A DNA stretch of 64,000 bases from Verrucosispora sioxanthis (GCF_010560025.1 NZ_SAIY01000002.1:186001-250000); one strand, 5' to 3'. Positions 30,025 through 38,985 are shown, counted from the first letter of the stretch. The notes: generated by a model from the sequence alone, not told the origin. Made by a program: numbers and translations.

Positions 30025-31733
30025 CGGTTCTTCTCGTCCTCGCTGCCGGGGCCCTCGGCGGCCGGCGCCACGCCGTCGGTGGTGGCCGCGACGTCGCGAT
30101 CGGTGGTCGCCGGAGTGCCCGTACCGGAAACCGCGTCCGCATCGGTGGTGGCGGCCGGGTCCGAGTCGACGGTCGCCGTCGGTCCGGCCTCGGCGGCGGA
30201 CCCGACGTCGGGGGAGCCACCCTGCTGGTCCGGGGTGATGCCGGCCATCAGCAGGCCGATCTCCTCGCGGGGAGTGTCCGGGCCGACCACGCCGATGATC
30301 CGTCCGCGGTACATCACCGCGATCCGGTCGGCCAGCCCGATCACCTCGTCGAGTTCGCTGGAGACCACCAGCACGGCGGTGCCGGCGTCGCGTTCGTGGA
30401 CGACCCGGCTGTGGATGAACTCGATCGAGCCGACGTCCACCCCCCGGGTGGGCTGGGCGGCGATGAACAGCTTCAGCGGCCGGGACAGCTCCCGAGCCAC
30501 GATCACTTTCTGCTGGTTACCGCCGGAAAGGGTGCCGACCGGCGCCTCTGCCGACGAGGTGCGTACGTCGAACTGCTCGATCCGTTCCCGCGCGGCCCTG
30601 CCGATCTCGTCCGGCCGCAGCGACAGCCCCCGGCCGAAGGGTGGCCGGTCGTACACGTCCAGCACCAGGTTCTCCGCGACGGTGAACTCCTTGACCAGAC
30701 CGTCGACGCTGCGGTCCTCCGGCACGTAGCCGACGCCCGCCCGGAGCACCTTCTTGGTCGACCAGCCGTCGATCCGCTGCCCGTCGAGGGTGATCGTGCC
30801 GGCGAGCACCGGGCGCAGGCCCATGATCGCCTCGATCAGTTCGGTCTGTCCGTTGCCCTGCACACCCGCGACGCCGAGCACCTCGCCCGCGCGTACGGTC
30901 AGGTCGACGCCGTCCACCGCCCGCACCTGACGGTCGTCGTCGACGACCAGGTTGGCGAGTTCCAGGACCGGCTCGCCCGGGGTGGCCGGAGCCTTGTCCA
31001 CGGTGAGCCGGACGGTACGGCCGACCATCAGCGCGGCCAGCTCGTCCCGGCTGGCCTCGGGCGAGGCGGTGCCCACGGTCTTGCCGCGCCGGATCACCGT
31101 GATCCGGTCGGCGATCGCCTTGACCTCGCCGAGCTTGTGGGTGATGAAGACGATCGACTTGCCGGCGGCCTTGAGCGACCGCATCACCGTCAGCAGTTCC
31201 TCGGTCTCCTGTGGGGTGAGCACGGCGGTGGGCTCGTCCAGGATGAGCAGGTCGACGTCCCGGGTGAGCGCCTTGACGATCTCCACCCGCTGCTGGATGC
31301 CGACCGGCAGATCCTCGATCACCGCGTCCGGGTCGACCCGCAGGTTGTACCGCTCGGAGACCTCGGCGACCTCGCGCCGGGCACGGCGCCGGTCCAGGAA
31401 CCCGGCGATCCCGCCACGCACCTGCTCGGCGCCGAGCATGATGTTCTCGGTGACGGTGAAGACGGGCACCAGCATGAAGTGCTGGTGCACCATGCCGATG
31501 CCGGCCGCGATGGCGTCGGAGGGGCCGCGCAGCTTCAGTGGCTTGCCGTCGACCAGGATCTCACCCTCGTCGGGCTGGTAGAGCCCGTACAGCACGTTCA
31601 TCAGGGTCGACTTGCCCGCGCCGTTCTCGCCGAGCAGGGCGTGGATCTCTCCAGGCTCCACCGTCAGGTCGATGTGGTCGTTGGCGACCAGATCACCGAA
31701 CCGCTTGGTGATGCCGCGCAGTTCGAGTCTCAG
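30021..31733 (-). CDS. Nucleoside ABC transporter, duplicated ATP-binding protein
   Basis: 570 residues if translation begins at CTG 31733, which gives the expected N-terminus (M)[28 protein letters not shown] lies five bases upstream and no ATG, GTG or TTG in frame fits. The first in-frame GTG (31661) would remove the first beta strands. Two ATPase domains follow. The first has [22 protein letters not shown] and [15 protein letters not shown]; the second has a degenerate P-loop ([13 protein letters not shown]), [17 protein letters not shown] and no standard Walker B. This is the RbsA/YufO-like architecture. About 70 disordered Thr/Ala/Asp-rich residues end the protein. It powers nucleoside uptake with the two permeases. 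Confidence 0.9.
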   Translation of the reverse strand: MRLELRGITKRFGDLVANDHIDLTVEPGEIHALLGENGAGKSTLMNVLYGLYQPDEGEILVDGKPLKLRGPSDAIAAGIGMVHQHFMLVPVFTVTENIMLGAEQVRGGIAGFLDRRRARREVAEVSERYNLRVDPDAVIEDLPVGIQQRVEIVKALTRDVDLLILDEPTAVLTPQETEELLTVMRSLKAAGKSIVFITHKLGEVKAIADRITVIRRGKTVGTASPEASRDELAALMVGRTVRLTVDKAPATPGEPVLELANLVVDDDRQVRAVDGVDLTVRAGEVLGVAGVQGNGQTELIEAIMGLRPVLAGTITLDGQRIDGWSTKKVLRAGVGYVPEDRSVDGLVKEFTVAENLVLDVYDRPPFGRGLSLRPDEIGRAARERIEQFDVRTSSAEAPVGTLSGGNQQKVIVARELSRPLKLFIAAQPTRGVDVGSIEFIHSRVVHERDAGTAVLVVSSELDEVIGLADRIAVMYRGRIIGVVGPDTPREEIGLLMAGITPDQQGGSPDVGSAAEAGPTATVDSDPAATTDADAVSGTGTPATTDRDVAATTDGVAPAAEGPGSEDEKNR

Positions 31734-31927
31734 CGCAACCTCCTGGAGTGCGAAGCGATGGTGCAGCGTAGCTGCTGGCGAGCGGGCGCGGCGTCGGCCG
31801 GACCGGTGGCGCGGACCGGCCGCTGCGGCACGACGGGTTTCCCCCGCGCCGCAGCGGCCGGATCAGGTGTGCTCTGCTCCGCCGGCCGCCCCTGGTGATC
31901 GTCTCACCGGGGGCGGCCGGCGACGGG

Positions 31928-33010
31928 TCACTTCGGCTGCGCGGCCGACTCGACCTTGACGGTGCCGGCGGCGATGTCCGCCTTCAACTTGTCGACCTCG
32001 GCCTTCAGCTCGGCCGGGACCTTGTCGTCGAACTCGTGGTACGGGGCCAGCGAGACGCCGTCGTTGGCCAGGGTGCCGATGAAGCCCGGGTCCGCCTGGA
32101 GCTGCTCGCCACCGGCGGCCTTGAGCACGGCCTCCTTGACCGCGCCCGGGATGTTCTTCACCACGGTGGTGATGATCGCCGGGCAGTTCGGGGTGCTCTC
32201 GCAGCCGTCGACGTCCACCCAGATGGTGTTGTACTTCCCGCCGGAGGCCTGGGCCGCGCCGGTGGTGCCGAGGCCGGCGCCGCCGGCCACCGGCATGATG
32301 ATGTCCGCGCCCTGGGCGACCAGCGCGTCGCTGACCTTCTTGCCCTCGTCCTGCTTGACGAAGTCGTTGGTGAAGGAGCCGTTCTGGGTCTCCTTGTTCC
32401 ACCCGAGGACCTGGACGTTCTTGCCCTTGGCCTCGTTGTAGTAGGCGACCCCGTCGGCGTAGCCGTCCATGAAGATGGTCACCGGCGGAATCTTCAGGCC
32501 GCCGTAGGTGCCCACCTTGCCGCTCTCGCTCATGCCGGCGGCGACGTAGCCGGCGAGGAAGGCGGCCTGGGCGGTGTCGAACTGCATCGGGTAGACGTTG
32601 GCGACCGCCGGGTCGGCGTCGACGATGCCGAACTGCTGGTCCGGGTTCGCCTCGGCGATCTTCTTGGTCGCGTCGCCCATCAGGCCACCGACGGCCAGGA
32701 TGAAGTCGCAGTCCTGGTTGACGTACTGGGTGAGGTTCGGCTCGTAGTCCGCCTCGGCCTTGGACGCGACGTACTTGATCTCGATGTTGTCGTTCTCCGC
32801 CTTGGCGTCCTCCAGGCCCTGCCAGGCCGAGGCGTTGAACGACTTGTCGTCGATGCCGCCGACGTCGGTGACCATACAGGCGCTGTACGCCTCGCCGCCG
32901 GAGCCGGCGTTGTTGTCCTCATCCGGAGCCTCGCCACAGGCGGCGGCGCTCAGTACGAGCCCACCCGCCGCGATGATCGAGGCGATCCGCATCCCACGCA
33001 CCGAGCGCAA
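31928..33010 (-). CDS. BMP-family nucleoside-binding lipoprotein
   Basis: 360 residues from TTG 33010, preceded by AAGGAGA; no ATG lies nearer in a suitable place except the internal GMRIAS one. The signal peptide RIASIIAAGGLVLSAAAC ends in a lipobox cysteine near residue 26. The mature part carries the BMP hallmark ACMVTDVGGIDDKSFNASAWQGL, then DFILAVGGLMGDA, TAQAAFLAGYVAAGMS and GADIIMPVAGGAGLGT. This is the Med/TmpC/PnrA family that binds nucleosides outside the membrane. It is the first gene of the operon, about 195 bp before the ATPase. Position next to cdd, deoA and add supports a nucleoside substrate. Confidence 0.94.
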   Translation of the reverse strand: MRSVRGMRIASIIAAGGLVLSAAACGEAPDEDNNAGSGGEAYSACMVTDVGGIDDKSFNASAWQGLEDAKAENDNIEIKYVASKAEADYEPNLTQYVNQDCDFILAVGGLMGDATKKIAEANPDQQFGIVDADPAVANVYPMQFDTAQAAFLAGYVAAGMSESGKVGTYGGLKIPPVTIFMDGYADGVAYYNEAKGKNVQVLGWNKETQNGSFTNDFVKQDEGKKVSDALVAQGADIIMPVAGGAGLGTTGAAQASGGKYNTIWVDVDGCESTPNCPAIITTVVKNIPGAVKEAVLKAAGGEQLQADPGFIGTLANDGVSLAPYHEFDDKVPAELKAEVDKLKADIAAGTVKVESAAQPK

Positions 33011-33269
33011 GACGTCTCCTTCCCATTGCACACCGCGTGGTACGCGGTGGCAGCCCTTGAGCCGGCCTGCGCCTTGCCGCCGGCGTCCCACGTTACGGGA
33101 GCAGAGCGTACGCCCGCGCCCACCTGCCGACCGCCAATCGTGCAGGACTGTTGGAGCCCTGTTACCCCTACGTAATGCTCGGGTGGGGCACATCACTCAC
33201 CAGTGCCGGCAGGCGGGCCCGCACCTGCCGGAAAAGTCCCATTTTGCTGGCGCCGCCCCGTCGCCGCGA

Positions 33270-33620
33270 CTATCGCCAGAAGACCGCCACAGCGGCGTTG
33301 ACCAGGGTCAATCCCACGATGGCGAGAAAGTGCCCCCGGTTGACCACGTCCCGCTTACGGGAGAAGAAGACCATGACGAAGATCAGCAGAGCGAGCACCA
33401 GCTTCGTCACAAGCTTCGCGGGGGCCGGCTCGTCGCCGTCGCGCAGCGGGGCACTCAGGCCGATGCCGGTCAGCAGGCCGATCACCGACCCCCACAGCAT
33501 GGCCGCGTTGATCCGGATATTGCCGCTGAGGTACTGGGTCAGCGCGCCACCGAGCAGCAACGCGAACCCGATCAGGTGGACGTAGAGGAGGATGAGTCGA
33601 AGTGCTTCCACCCGACCCAT
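33270..33620 (-). CDS. Small four-helix membrane protein
   Basis: 116 residues with four predicted membrane helices: LRLILLYVHLIGFALLLGGALTQYL, INAAMLWGSVIGLLTGIGLSAPL, LVTKLVLALLIFVMVFF and FLAIVGLTLVNAAVAVFW. A conserved His in the first helix (LLYVHLIGFALLLGG) and the Lys/Arg-rich loop after helix three are visible. Such small integral membrane proteins are common in actinobacteria and have no assigned function. It ends 259 bp from the BMP lipoprotein start and begins 9 bp after the stop of the next gene upstream, with which it is probably cotranscribed. Confidence 0.75.
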   Translation of the reverse strand: MGRVEALRLILLYVHLIGFALLLGGALTQYLSGNIRINAAMLWGSVIGLLTGIGLSAPLRDGDEPAPAKLVTKLVLALLIFVMVFFSRKRDVVNRGHFLAIVGLTLVNAAVAVFWR

Positions 33621-33629
33621 CCTGCCCTA

Positions 33630-34601
33630 TCAACGACCGTTTGTAGTAGAGGCATCCCGGTGCATCCGTGAGGCCACCAGCACCAGCGCCAGCCCGACCA
33701 CCGCGTAGCCGGCCAGCACGGCGATCGGGCGACCGGCGCCGGCGCCGTCGAAGAACGCCACCGAGCGCAGCAGGGTGCCACCGGCACCCACCGGCAGCCA
33801 CTGGCCGAGCGCGCCCCACGGCTGCGGCAACAGTTCCGGCGCGGCGCCGACCGCGGAGAGCGGATTGCCGAGCAGGAAGACCAGCAGCGCACCCAGCCCG
33901 ATGCCGGGTCGCCCGAGGAGGGCACCGAGTCCGGCCACGATGGCCGACGCGGCCAGGGCGAACAAGCCGATGGCGGCACCCTCGGCGAGCCAGTCCCCGG
34001 CGATGACGCCCAGCCAGCCGTGCAGGACGGTCACGCCGACCAGGCCCGCCAGCAGGCCGGTCGCCACCAGCCCGACCAGGCGCGCCAGGCCGCCGGCGAC
34101 CAGCAGGACCAGCAACGCACCGGCGAGCAGGCTCGTCATCGCCAGCGGCAGGAAGCCGGCGGCGAACCCGGCACCCCGCGGATCGTCGGTGGTGGTCGGC
34201 ACCACCTCGACCACGGTGACCGGATGCCCTTCGCCCAACTGGCCGACCGCCTCGGCGAGCAGGGCGGCAACCGTGGGACTGGCGGCCGAGGCGGTGTGCA
34301 GGGCGAGGCCGTCGGTTCCGATCACGAACGCGCCGTAGATCTCCCGATCCCGTAGCGTCCGGTCGGCCGCCTCCGCGTCAGGCAACGTGGTCACCGAGAA
34401 GGCACCGGGCCGCGCGGCAGCCAGCCGCCCGGTCAGCTCCGCCACGGCCGGCGCCGGGCCGGCGACGGCGACCGGCAGGTCGCGCGGAGCCAGGTTCGCC
34501 GCCGGAGCCGCGAACAGGGGTACGAGCAGCGCCTGCCCGATGACCGCGAGTGCGGCGACAAGGACGGCGAGCAGCAGGGGTGACCGGTTCCGGGTCGGCA
34601 T
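33630..34601 (-). CDS. ABC-2-type / YhgE-like membrane protein
   Basis: 323 residues. One N-terminal membrane helix (LLLAVLVAALAVIGQALLVPL) is followed by an extracytoplasmic region of about 120 residues (LPVAVAGPAPAVAELTGRL, REIYGAFVIGTDGLALHTASAA) and then five to six helices (residues about 155-310). This matches the ABC-2-type/YhgE-Pip class of efflux-associated membrane proteins. No ATPase is encoded beside it. A TetR repressor is transcribed divergently from a shared region with two operator-like palindromes, so induction by a toxic ligand is plausible. Confidence 0.8.
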   Translation of the reverse strand: MPTRNRSPLLLAVLVAALAVIGQALLVPLFAAPAANLAPRDLPVAVAGPAPAVAELTGRLAAARPGAFSVTTLPDAEAADRTLRDREIYGAFVIGTDGLALHTASAASPTVAALLAEAVGQLGEGHPVTVVEVVPTTTDDPRGAGFAAGFLPLAMTSLLAGALLVLLVAGGLARLVGLVATGLLAGLVGVTVLHGWLGVIAGDWLAEGAAIGLFALAASAIVAGLGALLGRPGIGLGALLVFLLGNPLSAVGAAPELLPQPWGALGQWLPVGAGGTLLRSVAFFDGAGAGRPIAVLAGYAVVGLALVLVASRMHRDASTTNGR

Positions 34602-34616
34602 GACTGCACTCTCCTA

Positions 34617-34634
34617 AAAACGAACACTCGTTCT
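34617..34634. promoter_or_regulatory. TetR-type operator palindrome 1
   Basis: AAAACGAACACTCGTTCT is an imperfect palindrome that shares the AACGAAC-RCTCGTTCT core with the site at 34675-34692. It lies just before the start of the membrane protein gene at 34601, so a bound repressor would block that gene. Confidence 0.75.
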
Positions 34635-34674
34635 TTTATGACGTCAGCCTCCGCCCGCCGCTCGATTCCTGTCA

Positions 34675-34692
34675 AGAACGAACGCTCGTTCT
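34675..34692. promoter_or_regulatory. TetR-type operator palindrome 2
   Basis: AGAACGAACGCTCGTTCT is palindromic except for two central pairs. It lies 13 bp before the GTG start of the TetR gene, overlapping its likely promoter, which indicates autorepression. It matches the first site over 16 bases. Confidence 0.8.
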
Positions 34693-34704
34693 ACGATGTA
34701 GCCC

Positions 34705-35301
34705 GTGCCACGTGTCTCGGAGGAACACCTCGCCGCCCGCCGCCGCCAGATCGTCGACGCGGCTCGCCGTTGCTTCCTGCGGGAGGGTTTCCACCGCACG
34801 ACGATGCAGGACGTGATCGCCGAGGCAGGACTCTCGGTCGGCGCGGTCTACCGCTACTTCCCGAGCAAGGCGTCCCTGATCAGCGCCATCGCCGAGGAGA
34901 CGATCGGCGGTGCCGAGCAGGTCCTCGACGAGTTGGCCCGGCAGGATCCGCCGCTACCCCTGGACAAGGCGCTGGAGTACGCGCTGGCGTACATGGCGGA
35001 GCAGGCCGGCGACGAGGGGGTGCTGCGGATCGCGATCCAGGTGTGGGGAGAGGCGCAACGGGACCCGGCACTTGGCGAGTTCGCGGCGAGCAGGTACACC
35101 AAACTTCGCGGGTACTTCGAGGTGCTGGCCAGAAGGGCCCAGGAAGCCGGCGAACTGCCCGCCGACGCCGACCCGGCGGCCGTGGCCGCGGCCCTGTTCG
35201 GCCTCTTGCCGGGCTGGTTCCTGCAACGCATCATCACCGGCGGCCCGGACGTGGCGACCTATCTCTGCGGCGTCCGCGTCCTGTTCGGCCGGCAGCGCTG
35301 A
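34705..35301 (+). CDS. TetR-family transcriptional repressor
   Basis: 198 residues from GTG 34705 (PRVSEEHLAARRRQIVDAA). The HTH domain is typical: CFLREGFHRTTMQDVIAEAGLSVGAVYRYFPSKASLISAI. The C-terminal ligand domain is helical (DKALEYALAYMAEQAG, LRIAIQVWGEAQRDP, AAALFGLLPGWFLQRIITG). It is divergent from the ABC-2-type membrane protein and two matching palindromes fill the intergenic region, so it most likely represses both genes until a ligand binds. The ligand is unknown. A strong hairpin follows at 35316-35346. Confidence 0.94.
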   Translation: MPRVSEEHLAARRRQIVDAARRCFLREGFHRTTMQDVIAEAGLSVGAVYRYFPSKASLISAIAEETIGGAEQVLDELARQDPPLPLDKALEYALAYMAEQAGDEGVLRIAIQVWGEAQRDPALGEFAASRYTKLRGYFEVLARRAQEAGELPADADPAAVAAALFGLLPGWFLQRIITGGPDVATYLCGVRVLFGRQR

Positions 35302-35315
35302 CCACCACCGTCGGG

Positions 35316-35346
35316 GCGGGCGGGCGTGGTTGACACGCCCGCCCGC
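35316..35346. terminator. Bidirectional terminator hairpin between TetR and malG genes
   Basis: GCGGGCGGGCGTG (35316-35328) and CACGCCCGCCCGC (35334-35346) form a perfect 13-bp stem with a 5-nt loop between two convergent genes. Confidence 0.75.
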
Positions 35347-35374
35347 TGACAGCGCCCACCCGCGCCCCGCCCGG

Positions 35375-36229
35375 TCAGCCCTTCGTGCCGCCGGCGGTCA
35401 GGCCGGAGACCAGATGCTTCTGGGCGAAGAAGAAGACCAGCCCGGCCGGCACGGTGACCAGCACGGCAGCGGCGGTCAGATACTCCCACTGCGGATTGAA
35501 CTGCGGCACGAACTGCTGGAGCCCGTACGCGAGGGTGAACTTGTCGTCGGTCTGGATGAAGGCCGACGCGTACGCGACCTCGCCCCACGCGGTGAGGAAG
35601 GTGTAGAAGGCGGTGACCGCCACGGCCGGGCGGGCCAGCGGCAGCACCACCCGCCAGAAGGTGGCGAAGGGGCCGCACCCGTCCAGCGCCGCCGCCTCGT
35701 CCAGCGAGGTCGGGATGGAGTCGAAGTAACCCTTCAACATCCAGGCGCAGAACGGCACCGCGATGGTCAGGTACGCGATGATCAGCGCGGGCATCGTGTT
35801 GATCAACCCCAGGCGGGCCATGATCGTGTAGATCGGCACGATCAGGATGGCCACCGGGAACATCTGGGTGACCAGGAAGACCATCATCAGCGGCCGGCGG
35901 CCCGGGAAGTTGAACCGGGACACCGCGTACCCGGTGGTGGCCGACAGGAAGATGCCGATACCCATGGTGAAGGCCGCGACGATCACCGAGTTCAGGAACC
36001 ACCTGGGGAAGTTCGTCTCGGTCAACACGTAGGCGTAGTTGGCGAGCGTGGTGTCCCGGAACAGGGTCAGCTCGCTGCTCTGGATCGCGTACCCGGGCTT
36101 CAGCGAGGAGAGCAGCACCCAGACGATCGGGCCGATCGCGATCACCGAGGCCACCAGCAGCGTGCCGTGCAGCAGGACGGACCGCGCCGGGCTGCGCCGG
36201 CTCCGCGCGGGCCGCTTAACCCGACTCAT
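35375..36229 (-). CDS. malG: Maltose/maltodextrin ABC transporter permease (MalG type)
   Basis: 284 residues from ATG 36229, which overlaps the malF stop by one base (TGATG). Six membrane helices are visible, the first at SVLLHGTLLVASVIAIGPIVWVL. The cytoplasmic coupling loop carries the permease signature EAAALDGCGPFATFWRVVLPLARP (residues about 190-213, EAA---G motif). The C-terminus ends with LTAGGTKG, typical of MalG. It forms the membrane channel with MalF. The ATPase gene is not present here; in streptomycetes a shared MsiK ATPase encoded elsewhere serves such systems, which probably applies here too. Confidence 0.93.
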   Translation of the reverse strand: MSRVKRPARSRRSPARSVLLHGTLLVASVIAIGPIVWVLLSSLKPGYAIQSSELTLFRDTTLANYAYVLTETNFPRWFLNSVIVAAFTMGIGIFLSATTGYAVSRFNFPGRRPLMMVFLVTQMFPVAILIVPIYTIMARLGLINTMPALIIAYLTIAVPFCAWMLKGYFDSIPTSLDEAAALDGCGPFATFWRVVLPLARPAVAVTAFYTFLTAWGEVAYASAFIQTDDKFTLAYGLQQFVPQFNPQWEYLTAAAVLVTVPAGLVFFFAQKHLVSGLTAGGTKG

Positions 36230-37245
36230 CACCACACCTCGCCTTGCTTGCGTAGCGCTCGGCGGTAGAACACCGAGAACACCAGCAGGATGGACAGGAT
36301 CAGTACGCCGTAGGTCGAGGCCAGCGAATAGTTGCGGATGCCCTCGAAGGCGGCCCGGTAGGCACCGGTCACCAGGATCTCGCTCTGCCCGGCCGGCTGC
36401 CCCTCGGTCACCAGGAAGATGATCGGGAACATGTTGAACGTCCAGATGGTGCCGAGCAGGATCACCGTCATGCTGACCGGCCGCAGGCCGGGCAGGGTGA
36501 TGTTCTTGAACCGCTGCCAGGCGGAGGCGCCGTCGATCTCGGCCGCCTCGTACAGCTCCGACGGAATGGTCTGCATGCCACCGAGCAGCGCCACCATCAT
36601 GAACGGCACACCGAGCCAGATGTTGGTGACGATGGCGGTAAGCAGCGCCGTCCACCGGTCGGCGAACCACGAGACCGGGTCGATGCCGACCGCGGAGAGC
36701 AGCGCGTTGGCCAGGCCGAAGCGCTCGTTGAAGATGAACTTCCAGGCGAACGCGCTGACGAAGGCGGGCACCGCCCAGGGCAGTACGAGCAGCACCCGGT
36801 AGAGGCTCCGGAACCGCATCGGGCGGTTGAGCATGGTGGCCAGGCCGAGGCCGAGGCCGAAGTGAAAGGCCACGCAGACGAAGGTCCAGATCAGCGTGGT
36901 GCCGGTCCACTGCCAGAACTCTCCGACCTCACCGGTGAGCACCCGGACGTAGTTGTCGAGGCCGACGAACTCCCACCTGTTGGGGTTCTCGGCACAGACC
37001 TCACTGCCGGTGATCGACTTGGTGCAGATCTCGGCGACCTGGTTCGCTTCGTTCAGGTTGGTGAAGGACAGCCAGATCCCGCGGAACAGCGGGTAGAAGA
37101 TCAGAACTGCCAGGACGATGACGACGGGCAGCACCATCGCCCAGGCGTACCAGTGCTTGTCCCAGCTGCGGCGCAGCCGGGACGGACGAGCGGATCGGCC
37201 GGACGGCGTCGAAGGCGGCGCCGGTTCGGCTGTCACGGTGGTCAT
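36229..37245 (-). CDS. malF: Maltose/maltodextrin ABC transporter permease (MalF type)
   Basis: 338 residues with about 35 hydrophilic N-terminal residues and then six to seven membrane helices (first at WYAWAMVLPVVIVLAVLIFYPLF). The extracellular loop after the first helix contains CTKSITGSEVCAENP with two cysteines. The EAA loop is ELYEAAEIDGASAWQRFKNITLPGLRP. The family is the sugar type I importers. Its start is separated from malE by 105 bp that carry a large hairpin, probably making malE more abundant than the permeases. Gene symbol is by family and context (MalE homologue, MalR-type regulator and alpha-glucosidase nearby). Confidence 0.92.
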   Translation of the reverse strand: MTTVTAEPAPPSTPSGRSARPSRLRRSWDKHWYAWAMVLPVVIVLAVLIFYPLFRGIWLSFTNLNEANQVAEICTKSITGSEVCAENPNRWEFVGLDNYVRVLTGEVGEFWQWTGTTLIWTFVCVAFHFGLGLGLATMLNRPMRFRSLYRVLLVLPWAVPAFVSAFAWKFIFNERFGLANALLSAVGIDPVSWFADRWTALLTAIVTNIWLGVPFMMVALLGGMQTIPSELYEAAEIDGASAWQRFKNITLPGLRPVSMTVILLGTIWTFNMFPIIFLVTEGQPAGQSEILVTGAYRAAFEGIRNYSLASTYGVLILSILLVFSVFYRRALRKQGEVW

Positions 37246-37268
37246 CAGCTGCGCTCCATGATGGGAGG

Positions 37269-37314
37269 CCCGGCAGGGCCCCGTGACCGGGGACGGTCAC
37301 GCGACCCTGCCGGG
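37269..37314 (-). terminator. Intra-operon hairpin between malE and malF
   Basis: CCCGGCAGGG (37269-37278) pairs with CCCTGCCGGG (37305-37314), and inside it CGTGACCG (37282-37289) pairs with CGGTCACG (37294-37301), giving a two-step stem. Such structures after binding-protein genes protect the upstream mRNA or lower expression of the downstream permeases. Confidence 0.6.
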
Positions 37315-37350
37315 TGCCGAGAGGTCACCGGCTCAGAGCCGGCGGTGAGG

Positions 37351-38655
37351 TCAGTTCTCGTAGGAGGGGACGACCTCGGCCTTGTACTTCTTGGCGACGG
37401 TGTCCAGCGCGGCCTTCGGGTCCTTGTTCTGGATCAGAACCTCGGTGGCCATCTGGTCGAGCGGGCCGAAGAACTGACCGGCCTCGGGGATCCACGGGCG
37501 ACCCACACCGGCCTCCACGACCGGCTGGAACGCGGCGACGACGGGGTTGTTCTTGACCGCGTCGAGCTCGTACGCCGAGGTGCGGGTCGGCAGCAGGCCC
37601 AGCTTCTCCGACAGGAAGGCCTGCGACTCGGCGGAGCTCATGAACTTGACGAACGCGACGGCGGCGTCGACCTTCTCCTGCGGCATGCCGGACCAGATCA
37701 CGTAGTTGTGGCCGCCGACCGGGCCACCGGCCTTGGCCGAGCCACCCGGCACCGGTGCGATGCCCAGGTTCTCCAGGCCGCCGAAGTCCGGGGCCTGCTG
37801 GACGTTGTTGACCTCCCACGGGCCGTTGATGATCATGGCGACCTTCTTCTCCTTGAAGAGGGTCATCATGGTGCCGTAGGCGTCGTTGGCGGACGGCTTG
37901 ACCGCCGCGCCGCTGTCGATCAGGTCCTTGGCGATCGCCAGTCCGGCCGCGTTCTGCTCCGAGTCGATGACGATCTTCTTGCTCGCGGTGTCGACCAGAT
38001 CGCCGCCCTCGCCGTACATGAAGGGCAGCAGGAAGTAGCCGGCCGGGTTGATGTAGACGCCCTCGGCGTCGGTCTTCTCCTGGACGGTCTGCGCCGCGGT
38101 CTTCAGCTCGGCCCAGGTCTTCGGGGGCGCGCTGATGCCGGCCTCGCTCAGCAGCTCCTTGTTGTACATCAGCGCGAGGCTGTCGGTGACCTGGGGAACG
38201 CCGTAGGTCTTGCCGTCGAACTTGTTGGAGGCGAGCGGGGTCTCCAGGAAGTCCGACTCGTCGGCGAGCAGCTCGGAGCCGTCCAGCGCGTAGAGGTAGC
38301 CCAGCGAGGCGAATTCGGGCACCCAGGCGACCTCGGCCCGCAGGATGTCCGGTGCACCGGAATTCGCCTGTGCGGCGGTCTTGAACTTGTTCTGCGCCTC
38401 GCCGAACGGGACCGACTGGTAGTTGATCTTCACGTTCGGGTAGGTCTGGTTGAACTTGGCGATCAGTTCCTGGAACGCCGGACCCTCGTTCTTCGGATCC
38501 GACGTGTCCCACCAGGTCAGTTCTGCGGTGAGGGAAGCGGGGTCGACCGCCGGCTGCTCCTCGGCCGCCTGGTCGTCCTCCCCGCCGCACGCGGCGACGG
38601 AGAGGGCGAGAGTGGCGGTGGCGAGTACGGCGATCCCCCTGGCTGTGCGGCGCAT
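37351..38655 (-). CDS. malE: Maltose/maltodextrin-binding lipoprotein (MalE type)
   Basis: 434 residues from ATG 38655 with GGAG upstream. The signal MRRTARGIAVLATATLALSVAAC ends in a lipobox cysteine. The mature part has the family 1 solute-binding fold: LTWWDTSDPKNEGPAFQELIAKFNQ, VPFGEAQNKFKTAAQANSGAPDI, AWVPEFASLGYL, LFKEKKVAMIINGPWEV and GGHNYVIWSG. Aromatic residues (WWDT, NGPWEV, GRPWIPEAG) fit maltodextrin binding. First gene of malEFG, divergent from the LacI-type regulator. Repeats of AAGTTCTTGC type in the intergenic region suggest control by that regulator. Confidence 0.93.
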   Translation of the reverse strand: MRRTARGIAVLATATLALSVAACGGEDDQAAEEQPAVDPASLTAELTWWDTSDPKNEGPAFQELIAKFNQTYPNVKINYQSVPFGEAQNKFKTAAQANSGAPDILRAEVAWVPEFASLGYLYALDGSELLADESDFLETPLASNKFDGKTYGVPQVTDSLALMYNKELLSEAGISAPPKTWAELKTAAQTVQEKTDAEGVYINPAGYFLLPFMYGEGGDLVDTASKKIVIDSEQNAAGLAIAKDLIDSGAAVKPSANDAYGTMMTLFKEKKVAMIINGPWEVNNVQQAPDFGGLENLGIAPVPGGSAKAGGPVGGHNYVIWSGMPQEKVDAAVAFVKFMSSAESQAFLSEKLGLLPTRTSAYELDAVKNNPVVAAFQPVVEAGVGRPWIPEAGQFFGPLDQMATEVLIQNKDPKAALDTVAKKYKAEVVPSYEN

Positions 38656-38697
38656 GTTCGCTCCTAAATTGCCTGCCGGGTAACGGCGGGGACAGTA

Positions 38698-38707
38698 GCA
38701 AGAACTT
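38698..38707 (-). promoter_or_regulatory. Candidate MalR-type half-site before malE
   Basis: Read on the minus strand the bases AAGTTCTTGC match the sites at 38931-38943 and 38951-38965 in front of the LacI-type gene. It lies about 45 bp before the malE start. Confidence 0.45.
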
Positions 38708-38930
38708 TCGAAATTAGAAACCCCTTGCGAACGCCCCGGCAACAACCGTGCTCCATCCGCAATGTCGACCGTTGCCAAGTGTTGCCATCTGGGCATTTTG
38801 CCCCCGAGTGGGGTGACCGAACTCCCTTTCAGCGTCACCGTAAGCACATCCCGGGCGCACTCAACGTTCCGACAAGAGTCCGCCCCGGGCAGGTGTCGTG
38901 GGAACGCTCCCGATGACTGCTGCTCGATTC

Positions 38931-38965
38931 TGCAAGTTCTTGCCGACGAATGCGCAAGAACTTGG
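38931..38965. promoter_or_regulatory. Paired MalR-type operators before the LacI-type gene
   Basis: TGCAAGTTCTTGC (38931-38943) and TGCGCAAGAACTTGG (38951-38965) contain the same CAAGTTCTTG core in both orientations, 20 bp apart, 20-55 bp before the ATG of the regulator. Known Streptomyces MalR/Reg1 sites contain CTTGCAG-type repeats, of which these are variants. Autoregulation is likely. Confidence 0.6.
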
Positions 38966-38985
38966 CGGTGAGCTACAGTGCCGCC

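Larger units (their letters stand above)
38656..38985. promoter_or_regulatory. 330-bp divergent regulatory region malE / LacI-type gene
   Basis: It contains no supported gene. It has an A/T-rich patch (38698-38722) near malE, and TTGCCAAG / TTGCCATC-like segments in the middle (38772-38796). The clearest elements are the AAGTTCTTGC-type repeats noted separately near both ends. These make it the likely promoter and operator region for malEFG and the regulator. Confidence 0.6.

Noticed and set aside
29172..31898. 908-codon open frame on the plus strand
   Set aside because: Antisense to the transporter ATPase and first permease genes, Gly/Arg/His-rich without any domain.
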